Assembly (NCBI RefSeq): GCF_001644015.1
Contig: NZ_LUUI01000101.1
Span: 1 to 64,000, forward strand
Length of the DNA: 64,000 nt
Source of the DNA: Methylomonas lenta
GTDB lineage: Bacteria; Pseudomonadota; Gammaproteobacteria; Methylococcales; Methylomonadaceae
Direction of reading: 5' to 3'
Position numbers and translations under genes: made by a program. Below, one piece after another: positions 44,777 through 52,798 of the stretch (position 1 is its first letter; each line of letters opens with the position of its first letter). The notes beneath the pieces were generated by a model. The model worked only from the letters and a program-made list of their open reading frames with translations. It was not told where the DNA came from and did no database searches.

Positions 44777-45806
44777 TTCCATTCGCCTGGAGCAGATTGC
44801 CGACCGCGAGAATTTGCTACGCGCAACCTGGAAAGCCGCACAAGGCAAGCAGCATAGGCCGGCTGTCGCGCGATTTTTGCATGATCTGGAAGGGCGTCTC
44901 AACCAGTTGGCCAATGCGATTCTGCAGGAACATGCGCCGCTTGGCCGTTGCCGTCGTTTTGTCATCCATGATCCCAAACGACGAGAGATTACCGCAGCCT
45001 GCTTCGCGGACCGGGTATTGCATCACGCCATTATGAACTTAGCCGAACCGCGGTTTGAACGTATGTTGGTCGAAAGCAGTTTCGCTTGTCGCCCCGGCAA
45101 AGGGGTGCATGCCGCCATAATAGCGGTGCAGAATAATTTGCGGCGCTATCCCTGGCTGGTTCAGGTGGATATTCAAAGTTATTTTCTAGCCATTGACCAC
45201 GCCATACTGAACAAATTGTTGGCAACGCGCTTTAAAGGCACAGCTTTTTTACACTTACTGGAGCGGATTATTGCCGTTGGTGATTCATCATCCAGCGGTT
45301 GTGGCTTACCCATCGGCTCGTTAACCTCGCAACATTTTGCCAATGCCTATCTCGATAGTGCGGATCGTTTTTTATTGAACCACTCAGCGGTTTGCGCCCA
45401 TGTTCGCTATATGGACGACATCGTCTGGTGGTGCCGATCGCGTCAAGCAGCAACCGAGACCTTGAATTGCCTTAGAGACTTTCTGTGGCAATCGCGTAAG
45501 CTGACGGTGAAATCCACCGTGCAAATCCGCCAGAGTCGGCAAGGTCTTTGCTTTTGCGGATTTCGTGTCCGGCAAGGTGTCGTATTGCCCAGTTCGCGTA
45601 AACTCTCGCGCTATCGAGCCGGCTTAAAACGGATCAATACGGCGAGGGTCAATGCCGCGGTCAGCGAACAACAGGCGCAACGGGCATGCGACAATCTAAT
45701 TGCTACACTGAACGGCACCCAAAGCTTGAGGTTCAGGCAGCGCTTATTAGCCAATGACGATACGGCGATGGACCTTTATACTAGCGACTCAGGATGCAGG
45801 TCATGA
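44766..45806 (+). CDS. DGR reverse transcriptase
   Basis: 346 aa. Group-II-intron-like RT of the diversity-generating class: FADRVLHHAIMNLAEPRFER (RT1-2), SSFACRPGKGVHAA, VDIQSYFLAIDH (RT3), GLPIGSLTSQHFANAYLD (RT4; the IGxxxSQ form is diagnostic of DGRs), YMDDIVWW (RT5 catalytic Asp pair), then FCGFRVRQG. There is no maturase domain. It copies the template RNA with errors at adenines. The ATG at 44766 is preferred; a GTG at 44754 is possible. The template begins 10 bp after its stop. Confidence 0.95.
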   Translation: MKRDSIRLEQIADRENLLRATWKAAQGKQHRPAVARFLHDLEGRLNQLANAILQEHAPLGRCRRFVIHDPKRREITAACFADRVLHHAIMNLAEPRFERMLVESSFACRPGKGVHAAIIAVQNNLRRYPWLVQVDIQSYFLAIDHAILNKLLATRFKGTAFLHLLERIIAVGDSSSSGCGLPIGSLTSQHFANAYLDSADRFLLNHSAVCAHVRYMDDIVWWCRSRQAATETLNCLRDFLWQSRKLTVKSTVQIRQSRQGLCFCGFRVRQGVVLPSSRKLSRYRAGLKRINTARVNAAVSEQQAQRACDNLIATLNGTQSLRFRQRLLANDDTAMDLYTSDSGCRS

Positions 45807-45816
45807 TTGCAAAAAA

Positions 45817-45937
45817 AGCCCCGCGTTATTCGCGGCGGGTCCTGGAACAACAACGCCAGGAGGGCGCGTTCCGCCAACCGCAACGCCAACCAGCCCGGCA
45901 ATGCCAACAACAACCTGGGCTTTCGTTTTTGCCTGAG
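45817..45937 (+). repeat. DGR template repeat (TR)
   Basis: 121 bp, 10 bp after the RT stop. It is adenine-rich at codon positions 1 and 2 (AAC AAC AAC, AAC CGC AAC, AAC AAC AAC) where both VRs differ. Translated in the VR frame it gives SWNNNARRARSANRNANQ, i.e. Asn-rich, as in other DGR templates. The open frame 45807-46055 that contains it is not taken as a gene. The region to 46128 would be the 3' part of the template RNA; a weak hairpin with a T-run near 46060-46107 might end it. Confidence 0.95.
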
Positions 45938-46128
45938 CTCGATGAGCAATGCGTTGTGGAGTCAACGCGCATCATGGACCAGACCTCGCGTCCCGTTCGA
46001 TTGGGGCAGTTCCCGGTCGACAAACCTCAAGGCACCCGGTGTGTGGGTAGGCTGATTGGCAGTAGCCATCAGGCCGAAAGCTCTCCGGGCTGCCGACTTT
46101 TTTCTTATGCCGAATGAGTTCATAGCTG

Positions 46129-47844
46129 ATGAACGTTGATCCCCGTTTTCCCAACCCATTCCCGCCTCCCTTTGCCAGTAGCTGGGGCGATGATGCGTTT
46201 GGACTTTGGACCGAGATTAGACTAGAGACGGCTGGCGGCGAGCCCGTGGTGCAAAGCCTGCGTTGGATCGAGCCCGGCACTTTCTGGATGGGCTCTCCGG
46301 ACGATGAACCGGAACGAAGGGATGACGAAGGCCCACAGCACCAGGTAACCCTCAGCAAAGGCTTCTGGCTGGCCGACACCGCCTGCACCCAGGCCTTATG
46401 GCAGGCTGTAATGGACGCTAACCCTAGCAGTTTTAAAAACGATCCCAATCAACCTGTGGAAACGGTCAATTGGCATCAGGTTCAAGAATTTATACAGCGC
46501 CTGCAAAAATTGCTGCCGAGCTGTCAGGTTGATTTACCCAGCGAAGCGGAATGGGAATATGCCTGCAGGGCCGGCACCGACACGCCCTTCAGTTTCGGCG
46601 CCAACATTAGCCCGCAGCAGGTCAATTATGACGGTAACCATCCCTACGCCGGCGGCGAAAAAGGCGAGTATCGGGAAAAAACCTTACCGGTCAAAAGCCT
46701 GCCCGCTAATCCGTGGGGATTATATGAAATGCACGATAATGTCTGGGAGTGGTGTAAGGATGGCCAACGGACTTATGACCAGCATGCGCAAGTCGATCCA
46801 ATGGGATCGCTGACCGGCGACGAAGGGCCCCGCGTTATTCGCGGCGGGTCCTGGTACGACCGCGCCAGGTGGGCGCGTTCCGCCCTCCGCTTCGCCTACC
46901 GGCCCGGCTTTGCCGGCGACTTCCTGGGCTTTCGTTTTTGCCTGAGGTCCATCCAGCCCGGTCAGGAACCGGACAGCCCGGCGGGATCGCCGGGCCGGGT
47001 GAGCGGAGCGAGCCCGGAAGCCGATCAGCGCGCTACATTATTTGATAATCCCGACACGGTTACCACAACCGGTCAACAAGGCGATCGTATACAGAAGATA
47101 TTATCCGATGCAGGCTTAGGTTCTCGTCGTGAGATCGAAGACTGGATCAGAGAAGGCAGGATCATCGTCAATGGTCAACCGGCGCAGTTGGGAGACCATT
47201 GTCTTGCCACTGATCGGGTTGAAATTGATGGTAAGTTATTTGACCTTACTAAAATTGACAGCTCGACTCGGGTGATCATGTACTACAAGTCTGCTGGAGA
47301 AATAGTTAGCCGTATGGACCCAGAAGAACGCGAGCTTGTTTTTGATAATTTGCCACAGCTTTTACATGCACGTTGGGTCGCTGTAGGCCATATGGAAGTT
47401 GATACAGAAGGGCTGCTACTGTTCACCACTAACGGCAAGTTAGCCGACCGTCTAATGAGAATATCTCAGCTGAATGAACAAAAATATGCGGTGCGTGTGC
47501 TCGGTCAAGTCGATGAAACTATGATTAAACGACTTCAAAGCGGAATTGTGTTGGAAGATGGTTTGGCTCAATTTGACACAATTCAGCGTAAAACAGACAA
47601 AGCGGAAACCAGTGCTAATCAATGGTTTTATGTCACATTAAAAAATTATCGAAACAAAGTCGTGCAACGTCTTTTCAAATCACAAGGAATTACAGTCAAT
47701 AGGCTGATCAGAATCAGGCTTGGGAATTTGGAGCTTCCAAAAGAGATGAAAACACGCACATATATTCAACTTTCAGCTGATCAAGTGGCTGACTTAATGG
47801 AATCAGTTGGATTACAGGGAACTGAAAGCGATAATTTTAATTGA
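46129..47844 (+). CDS. DGR target 2: FGE-like domain fused to RluB-like pseudouridine synthase
   Basis: 571 aa. N-terminal leader (PFPPPFASSWGDDAFGLW), FGE-sulfatase/C-type-lectin domain (about residues 40-273: SLRWIEPGTFWMGSPDDEPE, LPSEAEWEYACRAGT) ending in VR2 (about 233-273). A linker crosses the DGR hairpins. Then an S4 RNA-binding domain (about 318-365: RIQKILSDAGLGSRREIEDW) and an RsuA/RluB-type synthase domain (about 375-560) follow. The catalytic motif GRLDxxTxGLLLFT reads GHMEVDTEGLLLFT, so the nucleophile Asp is Glu. The synthase part is more AT-rich than the FGE part. One uninterrupted frame links the two, so the fusion looks real. Confidence 0.85.
   Translation: MNVDPRFPNPFPPPFASSWGDDAFGLWTEIRLETAGGEPVVQSLRWIEPGTFWMGSPDDEPERRDDEGPQHQVTLSKGFWLADTACTQALWQAVMDANPSSFKNDPNQPVETVNWHQVQEFIQRLQKLLPSCQVDLPSEAEWEYACRAGTDTPFSFGANISPQQVNYDGNHPYAGGEKGEYREKTLPVKSLPANPWGLYEMHDNVWEWCKDGQRTYDQHAQVDPMGSLTGDEGPRVIRGGSWYDRARWARSALRFAYRPGFAGDFLGFRFCLRSIQPGQEPDSPAGSPGRVSGASPEADQRATLFDNPDTVTTTGQQGDRIQKILSDAGLGSRREIEDWIREGRIIVNGQPAQLGDHCLATDRVEIDGKLFDLTKIDSSTRVIMYYKSAGEIVSRMDPEERELVFDNLPQLLHARWVAVGHMEVDTEGLLLFTTNGKLADRLMRISQLNEQKYAVRVLGQVDETMIKRLQSGIVLEDGLAQFDTIQRKTDKAETSANQWFYVTLKNYRNKVVQRLFKSQGITVNRLIRIRLGNLELPKEMKTRTYIQLSADQVADLMESVGLQGTESDNFN
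46827..46946 (+). repeat. DGR variable region 2 (VR2)
   Basis: 120 bp aligned without gaps to the template. I count 18 differences, all at template adenines (AAC to TAC, GAC, CGC, CTC, TTC and GGC; AAT to TTT; CAG to CGG; the first AGG unchanged, the second TGG). Encodes residues about 233-273 of target 2. Identical 5' and 3' constant flanks to VR1. Confidence 0.95.
46977..47017 (+). repeat. Hairpins 30 bp after VR2
   Basis: Hairpin A identical to that after VR1: CCCGGCG, loop GGAT, CGCCGGG (46977-46994). Hairpin B: CCGGGT (46995-47000) with GCCCGG (47012-47017); the outermost pair is C-G here and T-A after VR1, a compensatory change. Lies in the linker before the S4 domain. Confidence 0.7.
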
Positions 47845-48017
47845 ACGGTCGAAACTGGTTGTCAGGTTTTTTGTGTTTGACTGCCATTTGAAGTTAAACA
47901 TTGGGTGATAGCTTGAGGTGGAAATTATCATTTCAAGCATTGTCCCACACCACCTTGACCAACGTACCAGCGGTGGCGCGCGTTTCAATATCTAAAAGCC
48001 CTCCAGATGCAGCCCCG

Positions 48018-48473
48018 TCAGGCTTCGAATCCGACCTCGCGGGAGGAAAGACCCGATTCGTCGCCATAGATTAACGATAAACCGACCGGATTTGGCTTAT
48101 CGATTCGACTTGCTGAATAGGCATCCAACAGTGGCGTGATATGGCGGACCGAGCTAGGCGTGGTATAAACAAAATAGCACTCGCCATCATCAGCCCAGCA
48201 ACCAAACATCGCCATGCCCACAGGTCCGTTTCGCCCTATATAGGCGGCCCGGAATGCGCCCAACAGCAGGTTCATTTCGCCGGATTCGTATTCCTGGCGC
48301 GAGAGTCTAATGCGGTGCCAACCCATGGTTATGGCCATCGGATACCTGCTGTCACTAAAACCTCCTGAATTTATCGGCCTAACGCCGGTTGCGCCAGTGA
48401 TCAGCGCGACAGCGGTCATACTGACGCGGTGGATGAATCTTACCATCTGCATGCTGTTCAAACCAAAAGCCAT
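48018..48473 (-). CDS. Unknown protein, end of cargo 1
   Basis: 151 aa. Contains RLSRQEYESGEMNLLLGAFR, then GPVGMAMFGCWADDGECYFV and a SSREVGFEA end. No family recognised; the N-terminal 20 residues might be a weak signal segment. It lies between DGR target 2 and the ICE gene at 48641 and is on the opposite strand to both. Confidence 0.5.
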   Translation of the reverse strand: MAFGLNSMQMVRFIHRVSMTAVALITGATGVRPINSGGFSDSRYPMAITMGWHRIRLSRQEYESGEMNLLLGAFRAAYIGRNGPVGMAMFGCWADDGECYFVYTTPSSVRHITPLLDAYSASRIDKPNPVGLSLIYGDESGLSSREVGFEA

Positions 48474-48640
48474 CTCAATACTTGCCGGTCTTGTTCAAAT
48501 ACAGCCATCTGTTTCAATCCCACACAGCAACTACACGCTGCCGTTAATAAAACCCTGAACCTCTGAAACAGGGTATTGGATTGGTTTTGAATCGCACCTG
48601 CTCAAGAATGCTAGCGTTTAAAAGCACGGAGTCATCAACC

Positions 48641-49132
48641 ATGCGTTTTCGATTAATAGTATTGAGTGCGCTTGTCGCCAGCCTGTCTTTGTCGAGTGGC
48701 GCAGAACCGGTGGTGATTTTTGACAACGGCCGCACCATGCGCTTGCCGCATCAGCCGCAGACGTTGCATGTTCAAACCCCGGTCGTCGCTAACTTTGACG
48801 TGCAGATAGAGCCTTTGCCGGTCAAAACCCCGTCGTTGTCGCCAGGTAAAGTGGCTTCACGCACGATAGACCGACCTTACCTGGATCGCCCAGTGTTCAT
48901 AGTGGGTGCCGATCCTTTGTCGATACGCTGGTTGCGGTTACATCTAGCCCAACTCAAGCAACTTAATGCGATAGGTCTGGTGGTCAACGTTGAAACCCAG
49001 GCGCAATTACGCCAGTTGCAAAACACAGCCGGTGGGTTGGCGATCCATCCGCTGGCCGGCGACGCGATTGCCGCGCAATTAGCCTTGGTGCATTACCCGG
49101 TATTGATTACATCGACGCGGATCGAACAATGA
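48641..49132 (+). CDS. ICE protein, TIGR03765 (PFL_4695)-like
   Basis: 163 aa. Signal peptide ending SSGA, then EPVVIFDNGRTMRLP, VASRTIDRPYLDRPVFIVGADP and LAQLKQLNAIGLVVNVET, the recognised core of the PFL_4695-type integrating-element proteins. Probably periplasmic. It precedes the TraD coupling gene with a 4-bp overlap, as in related elements. Confidence 0.85.
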   Translation: MRFRLIVLSALVASLSLSSGAEPVVIFDNGRTMRLPHQPQTLHVQTPVVANFDVQIEPLPVKTPSLSPGKVASRTIDRPYLDRPVFIVGADPLSIRWLRLHLAQLKQLNAIGLVVNVETQAQLRQLQNTAGGLAIHPLAGDAIAAQLALVHYPVLITSTRIEQ

Positions 49133-51183
49133 CGTCTCCGTATCCGATCGAAGCCTTGCTGCGGCCACCGGTAGAACTGTGGTCGGCAGTCTGTGCCTTC
49201 GCTTGTGCGCTGATAGCCTGTTTGGCTCCCTGGGCGATCATGATGACGCCTTCAGTCGGTTATGCCACCGCCGTACTTTTGGCTGCGCTCGGATGTATCA
49301 GAACCCGGGAAGCATTGTTTGTATTGCGCTATCAACGCAACATGCGCAAGTTGCCGCGCTATGAAATCGCGGCCGAAGACATACCGGTCAGCCGGCAGCG
49401 CTTGTTTCTGGGCAAAGGATTTTTATGGCAGCAAAAGCACAGCCAAAGGTTGCGCGATACGCTGCATCCTAAAGTAAGACGCTATATCGAACCGTCTTTT
49501 GCCTACCAACTGGCCCGACGCCTGGAAAGTCGCTGGGAACGATCACCTATTTTGCAGCAGGTAGCCAAGCTATTACAAAATCCTGCCTGGTGGAATCCGG
49601 TCGCACCGTTACCGCCGTTGGGCGGCAAGCCGCAAATTCATGCGGTTGAACTGAAAGAGCAAGCGGTCAGCATGGATTTACGCGAACGGGTTGGGCATAC
49701 CCTGGTGCTGGGCACCACCCGGGTCGGTAAAACCCGGCTGGCCGAACTCTTGATTACCCAGGATATCGCTCGTGGCGATACCGTGATTGTGTTCGATCCC
49801 AAAGGCGATGCCGATCTGATGAAACGCATGGTCGCAGAAGCCAAACGCGCCCGCCGCAGCCAGGCACTGTATATCTTCCATCTGGGTTATCCGGAGATCT
49901 CCTGTCGCTATAATGCCATCGGCAATTTCTCTCGCATTACCGAAGTCGCTACCCGCTTGACCAACCACTTACCCAGTAGCGGCAACTCGGCGGCGTTTCG
50001 GGAATTCGCCTGGCGCTTTACCAATATGATCGCCGTGGCCCTAGTTAAAATGGGTAAACGCCCGGATTATAAATTGATCACCCGTTACATCACCCACATC
50101 GAACCGCTGTTGACCGAATACTACCGACAATGGCTGCCCGAGGTGGCACCGCCGGACTGGGAACAACAAGTGCAACGCATCGCCGAAAACATCAACGAAC
50201 GGGATTTGCCCTTTGCCCTCAAAGGCCGCTCGCCGGAAGTGATTGCCCTGGTGCGTTATGTGAAAGACAACGGTTTTTACGATGCGGTTGCCGATGGCTT
50301 GCGTTCGGCGTTTGAATACGACAAAACCTATTTCGATAAAATCGTCGCCTCCTTATTGCCGTTGATGGAAAAACTGATTACCGGCAAAACCGCCGCACTG
50401 ATCTCGCCGGATTACACCGATCTCAACGATAGCCGGCCCATCATCGACTGGCGGCAGATCATTCGCCGTCAAGGCATCGTCTATATCGGGCTGGATGCCT
50501 TATCGGATATGGCGGTGGCATCCGCCGTCGGTAATTCCATGTTTGCCGATCTGGTGTCCGTGTCAGGGGAAATATACAAGCATGGCACTGACCACGGCCT
50601 GCCGGATGCGGCAAAAACCCAGCACCTGCCGACCATTTCATTACATGCCGATGAATTCAATGAATTGATCGGCGACGAGTTTATCCCCTTGCTCAACAAG
50701 GCCGGCGGCTCGGGATTTCAAGTGACGGCCTATACCCAAACCTGGTCGGATGTGGAAGCCCGGGTTGGCAACAAAGCCAAAGCCGGGCAGGTGGCCGGCA
50801 ACTTCAATACCCTGATCATGCTGCGGGTCAAGGAACTGGCCACCGCCGAAATGCTCACCAACCAAATCGACACCTGCAACATCAGCACTCTGATGGAAGT
50901 ATCAGGCGTCAATGATTCCGCCGACCCCAACTCCAGCATCGATTTTACCTCGCAAAACCAGGATAGGATTTCCGTTACTGAAATGCCGATGATTTCACCC
51001 GCTACCGTGATGGCCTTACCCAAAGGCCAGGCCTTTGCCTTGCTGGAAGGCGGCAATCTATGGAAAATCCGCATCCCCTTGCCCACTAAAACTAACGATG
51101 CACTGCTGCCAAAAAACCTGCAGGAGGTGGCCACGGAAATGCAGCGCCGCTATTTGACTAACGATTACTGGTGGGCGAGCTAA
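49129..51183 (+). CDS. traD: TraD-type conjugative coupling ATPase (TIGR03743-like)
   Basis: 684 aa. Two N-terminal membrane helices (about residues 15-60), Walker A VLGTTRVGKTRLAELL (about 190-205), Walker B-type VFDPKGDADLM and the later HADEFNELIGDEFIPLL, then a QNQDRISVTEMPMISPATVM tail as in SXT-type TraD. It brings the relaxase-DNA complex to the secretion channel. Part of the transfer operon with overlapping junctions. Confidence 0.92.
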   Translation: MTSPYPIEALLRPPVELWSAVCAFACALIACLAPWAIMMTPSVGYATAVLLAALGCIRTREALFVLRYQRNMRKLPRYEIAAEDIPVSRQRLFLGKGFLWQQKHSQRLRDTLHPKVRRYIEPSFAYQLARRLESRWERSPILQQVAKLLQNPAWWNPVAPLPPLGGKPQIHAVELKEQAVSMDLRERVGHTLVLGTTRVGKTRLAELLITQDIARGDTVIVFDPKGDADLMKRMVAEAKRARRSQALYIFHLGYPEISCRYNAIGNFSRITEVATRLTNHLPSSGNSAAFREFAWRFTNMIAVALVKMGKRPDYKLITRYITHIEPLLTEYYRQWLPEVAPPDWEQQVQRIAENINERDLPFALKGRSPEVIALVRYVKDNGFYDAVADGLRSAFEYDKTYFDKIVASLLPLMEKLITGKTAALISPDYTDLNDSRPIIDWRQIIRRQGIVYIGLDALSDMAVASAVGNSMFADLVSVSGEIYKHGTDHGLPDAAKTQHLPTISLHADEFNELIGDEFIPLLNKAGGSGFQVTAYTQTWSDVEARVGNKAKAGQVAGNFNTLIMLRVKELATAEMLTNQIDTCNISTLMEVSGVNDSADPNSSIDFTSQNQDRISVTEMPMISPATVMALPKGQAFALLEGGNLWKIRIPLPTKTNDALLPKNLQEVATEMQRRYLTNDYWWAS

Positions 51184-51184
51184 C

Positions 51185-51931
51185 GTGGCCGCCCCGGCTG
51201 TGCAGCGCAGCTCGGCCCAGCAAGCGGCGGAGCAGGGCATACTGGCCAGATGGGTCACGCGATTGCTACAGGGGCTGATTTTTCTGATCATAACCTTAGG
51301 CTTTTCCATTGCCACAGAATGGACCGGCATGGCTACCGGCTTTTGGGACGAAGCGGGCACCCAGCACTGTCAAATCATGCTGGAGCAAGAGCTCAGTGTT
51401 CTGAATGCCGACTTTCGCCGCAGCGTCATCGTCGAGCAACCAGCCCAGTTTGCCCGACGTTTTGCCGATAACTTTTACAACTTGATCTTTCGCAAAACCG
51501 GCATCGAAAGCCTGATCATCGCCTTGGCCAAACCGACCCCGGGCGTCAATGATGGCAGCTTCAGGCAGCGCTTGCGACACTATTACCAGCTAGCCCAAGA
51601 CTATATGCTGGCCGCCATGCTGATCACCCAAGTGTTTGCCGTGCGTTTGGCCGTTTTGGTCCTGGCACTACCGGCATTTGTGTTATTAGGCTTGATGGGC
51701 TTAACCGACGGTTTGGTGCAACGGGATATTCGCCGTTGGAGCGGCGGTCGGGAAAGCTCGTTTGTCTATCACTGGGCTAAAAAAGTCCTGTATCCAGCGC
51801 TGATTATGCCCTGGATACTGTATCTGGCCATTCCCAGCAGCATCCATCCCAACCTCATCGTGTTACCATTTGCAATACTGTTTGCCATGTCCGTCAGGGT
51901 GATGGCGTCGACGTTTAAGAAGTATTTATAA
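51185..51931 (+). CDS. ICE membrane protein, TIGR03747 (PFL_4697)-like
   Basis: 248 aa, GTG start one base after the TraD stop. Membrane helices at about residues 25-47, 140-175 and 205-245; the soluble middle holds WTGMATGFWDEAGTQHCQIML and GIESLIIALAKPTP. Matches PFL_4697-type elements in position and topology. It is the last core gene before cargo 2. Confidence 0.85.
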   Translation: MAAPAVQRSSAQQAAEQGILARWVTRLLQGLIFLIITLGFSIATEWTGMATGFWDEAGTQHCQIMLEQELSVLNADFRRSVIVEQPAQFARRFADNFYNLIFRKTGIESLIIALAKPTPGVNDGSFRQRLRHYYQLAQDYMLAAMLITQVFAVRLAVLVLALPAFVLLGLMGLTDGLVQRDIRRWSGGRESSFVYHWAKKVLYPALIMPWILYLAIPSSIHPNLIVLPFAILFAMSVRVMASTFKKYL

Positions 51932-52050
51932 TGCTGTAAAGCAAACAAAGCTTGAAGTCGAATGTTAAATTTTGACACCAAACTGCCAATCGCTTTAGTT
52001 TTATTAACGTCTGCAAATTGATATATGCTGATGTTGAGTTGCAGAAGTAG

Positions 52051-52078
52051 GCTGGGTTGAATGATAATGAAACCCAGC
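52051..52078. repeat. REP-like hairpin left of RAYT
   Basis: GCTGGGTT (52051-52058) pairs with AACCCAGC (52071-52078). Preceded by GTAG. Same family as the hairpin after the transposase gene and the one at 6435. Confidence 0.65.
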
Positions 52079-52095
52079 TTATGAATGAATAAATT

Positions 52096-52626
52096 ATGCG
52101 CACTTATATTCGTAGCCATTCCAAAAGCGGCGTATATTTCTTTACCGTCAATCTTGCTCAACGAAAACAAAATGATTTGCTGGTTCAGCATATCGACGAT
52201 CTACGCCAAGCATTCCGATATACTAAACAACGCCATCCCCTGGTCATAGAAGCCATAGTGGTATTACCCGAACATTTACATTGCATTTGGCGATTACCCG
52301 AAGGCGACGACGATTATCCGTTGCGTTGGTGTTTGATCAAATCGCATTTTTCCCGGTCTATCGAGAAAGGTGAAAGAGTATCCGACAGTCGGTTACGTAA
52401 AAAAGAACGCGGACTATGGCAACGCCGTTATTGGGAACACCAAATCCGCGACGATAGGGATTTTCAACGTCATTTGGATTATATTCATTACAATCCTGTA
52501 AAACATGGGCTTGTAACTAAGGTGAAGGAATGGCCTTATTCATCCTTTCAGCGTTGGGTTAAATTAGGGATTTACAGCGAAGATTGGGCGGCCGCACCGG
52601 ACGTAATCGAACATGATTGGGAATAA
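52096..52626 (+). CDS. REP-associated tyrosine transposase (RAYT)
   Basis: 176 aa Y1-type transposase of the IS200-like RAYT group. FFTVNLAQRK start, metal-binding HUH motif PEHLHCIWRLPE (about residues 57-68), catalytic Tyr in DYIHYNPVKHGL and an end WPYSSFQRWV, all diagnostic. RAYTs move or amplify REP elements; matching REP hairpins lie on both sides (52051 and 52634) and at 6435. Intact length. Confidence 0.92.
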   Translation: MRTYIRSHSKSGVYFFTVNLAQRKQNDLLVQHIDDLRQAFRYTKQRHPLVIEAIVVLPEHLHCIWRLPEGDDDYPLRWCLIKSHFSRSIEKGERVSDSRLRKKERGLWQRRYWEHQIRDDRDFQRHLDYIHYNPVKHGLVTKVKEWPYSSFQRWVKLGIYSEDWAAAPDVIEHDWE

Positions 52627-52633
52627 TGGCAAT

Positions 52634-52660
52634 GCTGGGTTTCACATTGTTCAACCCAGC
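52634..52660. repeat. REP-like hairpin right of RAYT
   Basis: GCTGGGTTT (52634-52642) pairs with CAACCCAGC (52652-52660) apart from an unpaired base, followed by CTACG. It sits 7 bp after the transposase stop, mirroring the left hairpin. Confidence 0.65.
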
Positions 52661-52798
52661 CTACGGCCCTATGCCATTGAATAAAAAACGAGGTGTATAA
52701 CTTACATCAATCTTGTTGACTCAATGCGTTATCAACGCCTAGTATCAATTCTCGTATGCTACAATGCTGGAAACTTAAAATATACACAACAGAACAGG

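Larger units (their letters stand above)
43996..47017 (+). mobile_element. Diversity-generating retroelement
   Basis: Complete cassette in one direction: VR1 in target 1, two hairpins, HRDC accessory gene, reverse transcriptase, template repeat, target 2 with VR2, two hairpins. It has one template for two targets. No Avd gene is seen. The target genes extend to 41250 and 47844. Confidence 0.93.

Noticed and set aside
45807-46055. Open frame of 82 codons starting MQKKPRVIRGG just after the RT gene
   Set aside because: Its first half is the DGR template repeat; the Asn-rich translation reflects the template adenines, not a protein gene.
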